Source: Chitinophagaceae bacterium
GTDB lineage: Bacteria > Bacteroidota > Bacteroidia > Chitinophagales > Chitinophagaceae
Length of the DNA: 9,267 nt
Assembly (NCBI GenBank): GCA_021323155.1
Contig: JAJTCI010000074.1
Location: forward strand, 1 to 9,267
Reading direction: 5' to 3'
The translations under genes and the position numbers were made by a program. Below are positions 6,318 through 9,267 of the stretch, in pieces. Each line of letters begins with the position of its first letter. Position 1 is the first letter of the stretch. Under the pieces are notes generated by a model. That model saw nothing but the letters and a program-made list of their open reading frames with translations. It did no database searches and was not told the origin of the DNA.

Positions 6318-8894
6318 GAATACTGTCTCGCCTTTATAATTTACGGCCTGGGCCATGAATACATAAGTGCCTGGCGCTTGTTCCCGGCCGGCGAAAGTGC
6401 CATCCCATCCTTTGCCGATTTCCGACGTTGAAAATATCAACTGTCCATACCGGTTGTATACACGGAAGAAATCAAGATGTTTCATACCCACAACGACAGG
6501 GTATAGCAGGTCGTTGCGCAGGTCTTTGTTCGGAGTGAACGCATCCGGCACGAATATCTGCGGCCCGGTTTTAAAGACAACGATGCTTATATCATCTTCC
6601 CCCTTACACCCCTCCGCGGTGGTTACGCTTAGCTGGTAACGCATCGAATCGATATTATTACTCAACAGCACCAACGGGTTTGCAATCCCGGGATCGTTGA
6701 GATACGAGGCCGGTGACCAGGAGTAATGCAGCCCACCGCTCGCTTGCAGTACCAATGGCTCATCACCCGTGATAATGGTATCGTTTCCGGCGAATGCTTT
6801 AACGGGTGGTATCACGGTGACGACAACGGTGTCATGCACCGCCTTGGGGCATTCATCATAGCCCGCGGCCGAGATAATGTACACCGTCGTTTTTGAAGGC
6901 GCGGCCTGTGGCTGCAAAGATGTTGGGTTGAGCATATTGAGCGAAGGAAACCAGGAGTGATCCAGGCAATTCGCAGTTGCGTTCAGTTGCACCCGGTCAC
7001 CGAAACAAATCGATGTATCCGCACCCGCCTGCACCTGCGGGTAAGGCGACACACGCACGGTTACTGAATCTTTTGCCTGGCATTTCCCCAGGTTAGCCGT
7101 TACCTGGTAAGTGGTGGTAGTAAATGGCGCCGCGCCCGGGTTTTTCGTTGTAGCGTCATTCAATCCTTCCGAAGGCTCCCACTGGAATGATAACGCGTGG
7201 CTTGTGACCGATAAATTGATGCTGTCCGTCCGGCAAATAGCGGTATCCGCGTTGGCGGTGACGGTAATGTAATCCAGTACGTTCACCCGTATGGAATCTT
7301 TATTGCGGCAGCCGCTTTCATTCAGCTCCACCACGTACACCATTGTGTCCTTGGGAAACACCACGGGGTTCGCACTGCCGGCATTGACGATGTTATGGTT
7401 GGGTGTCCAGTTGAATATTCCATTCCCCTGCGCGATCAATAGTAAGGAGTCGATGCTGCATATTAATGTATCCCGGAAAGGAAGGTTCAGGTAAGGCTTA
7501 TCCGTAACAGATGCGGGTTTTTCGATCACGCCGTTGCAACCTTTGCTGCTCTTGACTATCAGTCGCACCATCTTGTCACCTTGCGTGGCGTACTGGTAAG
7601 ATGCATGTTGAAGGTGGGAAGTATCCCCCGCTTCGCCAGCCACTCCGAAATCCCAGCTCCAGTTGTTCACCGTTCCATAAGTGGCCACCGTTGCATCGGT
7701 GAATTGAAATGGATTCTGGTAACAGCTACCCGTAATATTAAATGCCGGGGTGAAGCCTGGGAAGACCCGCACGAACGCCGACGCGGTATCACTGCATTCT
7801 TCATTGCGGTTGATCACGAGCGTGATGCGGTAGACGCCTGTATCAGGAAAAATATACGTAGGTGATGGATCAGTAGAAGTATCTGCCAGTGTTGTAGTCA
7901 CGCCGAAATTCCAGAAATAAGAACGGATATCACTTGAGTTGGCTTCGTTTTGGAAACTGGAAGTGAAACTGCTGCAGTTAATATACTCGTCGCTCAGCTT
8001 CGCCGCGATGATATTACAGTCACCCACTTTCAGTATAAAGTCTTTCCTGTGCTGGCTGATCGGCACACCCTCCCTCCATTCTGTAACGCAGACATTCACT
8101 ACGTAACGGCCTGTCGCCGCGGGTGCTACCCCCGAAATGATACCGGTTTTGGCATCGATCGTTACCCCGGGGCCCAGTGGTTGGTATCCGGAATAAGGCG
8201 AGCCGTACGGCAACGGTTGAAGGCTGAGTGAATTGGGGGGCGGCGCTTGCTGGTTGGTAGAACTTCCGCCGATAAATGCGTCGCAGAATGAGTAACTCAA
8301 AGAATCGCCATCAGGATCGCTTGCGCCGAAGTCCAGTACAAAATCATTGGCACCGCAAACAAGCGCGGTATCTTTCACAACAAACTCAGGGCTACTGTTC
8401 ACGCCCACGGGCAGGATCATCGTACCAGGTATCTTGGCTATATAGGTGGCACCCAGTTGACCGGAGGCGTTCATCAATCCATTGGCACGGCAGCACCTTG
8501 CCCAGGCAAGCGTGTACCCATTCGCAGTACGCGGCAACTCAATCTCACCTGTATAAACTGCTACCTGGTAACAAACATTCGGTGAGCCGACAAGACAAGG
8601 TATGGTGTTCTCGGAAAGCTTGATAATATTCAGGCCTCCTGCCAGGTTCAGCAAAGCTGATCCCTGCAACGTATTCGAAACAGCGCTGTACGCGCCTACA
8701 TTCACCACCTCGTTTTCCAGGCGGGGACCGTTAGAACTGCATTCGCGGAATAATCGCATGGTGAGCGCGTACCGGTCAGTATTACCCGCACCCGGGCCCA
8801 GGTATTTATATTGTAATTCGCCTCCCGCAATATGCGCCGCGTGCAGGCTGACCGTTAATGTCAGCAGCAACAATATCAGGAGGACTTTCTTCAT
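6288..8894 (-). CDS. T9SS-secreted PKD/Ig-like surface protein with gliding-associated C-terminal domain
   Basis: Large extracellular protein of 868 residues. In order: a Sec signal peptide (hydrophobic 4-18, cleavage near HAA at 18-20); an N-terminal region starting HIAGGELQYKY (21-31), typical of Bacteroidota gliding/PKD proteins and continuing to about 290 with a cadherin-like SDPDGDSLSYSF (192-203) and a YVVNVCVTEWREG strand (264-276); two PKD-like domains (about 300-378 with SYFWNFG, 382-465 with NWSWDFG); four related beta-sandwich repeats (about 468-541, 542-617, 618-697, 698-776), each with a D-T near the start and W-x-P in the middle; and a CHU_C / TIGR04131-type sorting domain (779-868) with IFVPDAFTPNKD, FFRVYNRYG, GWDGTFAG and PGTYVF. 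The C-terminal domain implies export by T9SS. The role is probably adhesion or surface binding; 'gliding' is the domain's name, not proof. It is translationally coupled to the hydrolase upstream (ATGA at 8894-8891). Confidence 0.93.
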   Translation of the reverse strand: MKKVLLILLLLTLTVSLHAAHIAGGELQYKYLGPGAGNTDRYALTMRLFRECSSNGPRLENEVVNVGAYSAVSNTLQGSALLNLAGGLNIIKLSENTIPCLVGSPNVCYQVAVYTGEIELPRTANGYTLAWARCCRANGLMNASGQLGATYIAKIPGTMILPVGVNSSPEFVVKDTALVCGANDFVLDFGASDPDGDSLSYSFCDAFIGGSSTNQQAPPPNSLSLQPLPYGSPYSGYQPLGPGVTIDAKTGIISGVAPAATGRYVVNVCVTEWREGVPISQHRKDFILKVGDCNIIAAKLSDEYINCSSFTSSFQNEANSSDIRSYFWNFGVTTTLADTSTDPSPTYIFPDTGVYRITLVINRNEECSDTASAFVRVFPGFTPAFNITGSCYQNPFQFTDATVATYGTVNNWSWDFGVAGEAGDTSHLQHASYQYATQGDKMVRLIVKSSKGCNGVIEKPASVTDKPYLNLPFRDTLICSIDSLLLIAQGNGIFNWTPNHNIVNAGSANPVVFPKDTMVYVVELNESGCRNKDSIRVNVLDYITVTANADTAICRTDSINLSVTSHALSFQWEPSEGLNDATTKNPGAAPFTTTTYQVTANLGKCQAKDSVTVRVSPYPQVQAGADTSICFGDRVQLNATANCLDHSWFPSLNMLNPTSLQPQAAPSKTTVYIISAAGYDECPKAVHDTVVVTVIPPVKAFAGNDTIITGDEPLVLQASGGLHYSWSPASYLNDPGIANPLVLLSNNIDSMRYQLSVTTAEGCKGEDDISIVVFKTGPQIFVPDAFTPNKDLRNDLLYPVVVGMKHLDFFRVYNRYGQLIFSTSEIGKGWDGTFAGREQAPGTYVFMAQAVNYKGETVFKKGTVLLLR

Positions 8895-9267
8895 ACAGCA
8901 TTGGCTTCAGCCATCCGGCTGACAAATTCTCCGAGGTATTGATTGATCTTACCAGGGGCTTCGAGCATTCCCATATGCCCTACCCCATCCAACACCTGAA
9001 TATACGAAATTGCGGGCAGGCCGGACTGCTCCAGCATATCATTTAAGGGTGCCGCCTGGTCTTCAGTGCCGGCGATAAACAAGACCGGTACCTTGCTGTT
9101 CTGCAACGTCTGGCGGCGGTCCGGCCGGTTCATCATCGCGGTATAATATTGCTGGCAGGCGGGCGTGGAGAACTGCTGCGCGTCATCCACCAGTCGGTCA
9201 ACTACTTCGGGATGTTCTTCTTTGAATTGCTTGCCGAAAAGGGTGGGAATGGTTTGTTTCAGGAAGG
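8891..9267 (-). CDS. Alpha/beta hydrolase, C-terminal part (cut by window edge)
   Basis: The last 124 codons of an alpha/beta-hydrolase-fold protein; the frame stays open to the window edge, so the start, the nucleophile elbow (GxSxG) and the oxyanion region lie outside. What is present fits the family's final third: a helical cap segment (TIPTLFGKQF, then YYTAMMNRPDRR), the strand VPVLFIAGTEDQAAP carrying the likely catalytic Asp, and VGHMGMLEAP with the likely catalytic His, followed by the last helix. The substrate cannot be told. A GTG at 9190-9188 could be mistaken for a start, but family homology clearly continues upstream. Its TGA overlaps the ATG of the next gene by 4 bases, so the two are co-transcribed. 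Confidence 0.85.
   Translation of the reverse strand, partial: FLKQTIPTLFGKQFKEEHPEVVDRLVDDAQQFSTPACQQYYTAMMNRPDRRQTLQNSKVPVLFIAGTEDQAAPLNDMLEQSGLPAISYIQVLDGVGHMGMLEAPGKINQYLGEFVSRMAEANAV

Noticed and set aside
8276..8922. Plus-strand open frames opposite the T9SS protein
   Set aside because: They are shadows of a well-supported minus-strand gene, with no recognisable domains and basic, low-quality composition.

Overview
The window looks like ordinary chromosomal DNA from a Bacteroidota bacterium, most likely of the Chitinophagaceae type. Four things point there: promoters of the TAnnTTTG / TTG class, a YidC of Bacteroidota form with a long periplasmic domain, a GLPGLI-like secreted protein, and a large extracellular protein ending in a CHU_C / type B type IX secretion (T9SS) C-terminal domain. 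No rRNA, tRNA, CRISPR array, insertion sequence or prophage gene is visible. I do not see a clearly new multi-gene system; the points worth checking are mostly about gene architecture and regulation.

Layout. Bases 1-235 are non-coding apart from an unproven possible gene tail. They hold a cluster of 8-bp GTCA-containing tandem repeats and a textbook Bacteroidota promoter for yidC (236-2083 +), which ends in a clear intrinsic terminator. Next come a small exported GLPGLI-like protein (2163-2783 +) and, facing it with no bases between the two stop codons, an unrecognised, very basic secreted protein of 113 residues (2784-3125 -). A short AT-rich divergent region (3126-3259) separates that gene from a 472-residue TPR protein (3260-4678 +).

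A strong promoter at 4731-4761 then drives a two-gene unit: a ComA-type phosphosulfolactate synthase (4783-5556 +) and shikimate dehydrogenase aroE (5553-6287 +), overlapping by ATGA. The aroE terminator lies inside the last codons of the convergent gene, a T9SS-type PKD/adhesin-like protein of 868 residues (6288-8894 -). That gene is in turn coupled by an ATGA overlap to the end of an alpha/beta hydrolase (8891-9267 -, cut by the window edge).

How they fit together. YidC inserts inner-membrane proteins. The GLPGLI-like, 113-residue and CHU_C proteins all carry Sec signal peptides, and the last should travel on through T9SS to the cell surface. ComA combines phosphoenolpyruvate (PEP) with sulfite and could feed cysteate-based sulfonolipids, which are known in gliding Bacteroidota, while AroE makes shikimate for aromatic amino acids. 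Two of the apparent longest reading frames begin at TTG codons that lie in or by promoter elements, so the downstream ATG starts (3260 and 4783) are preferred here.
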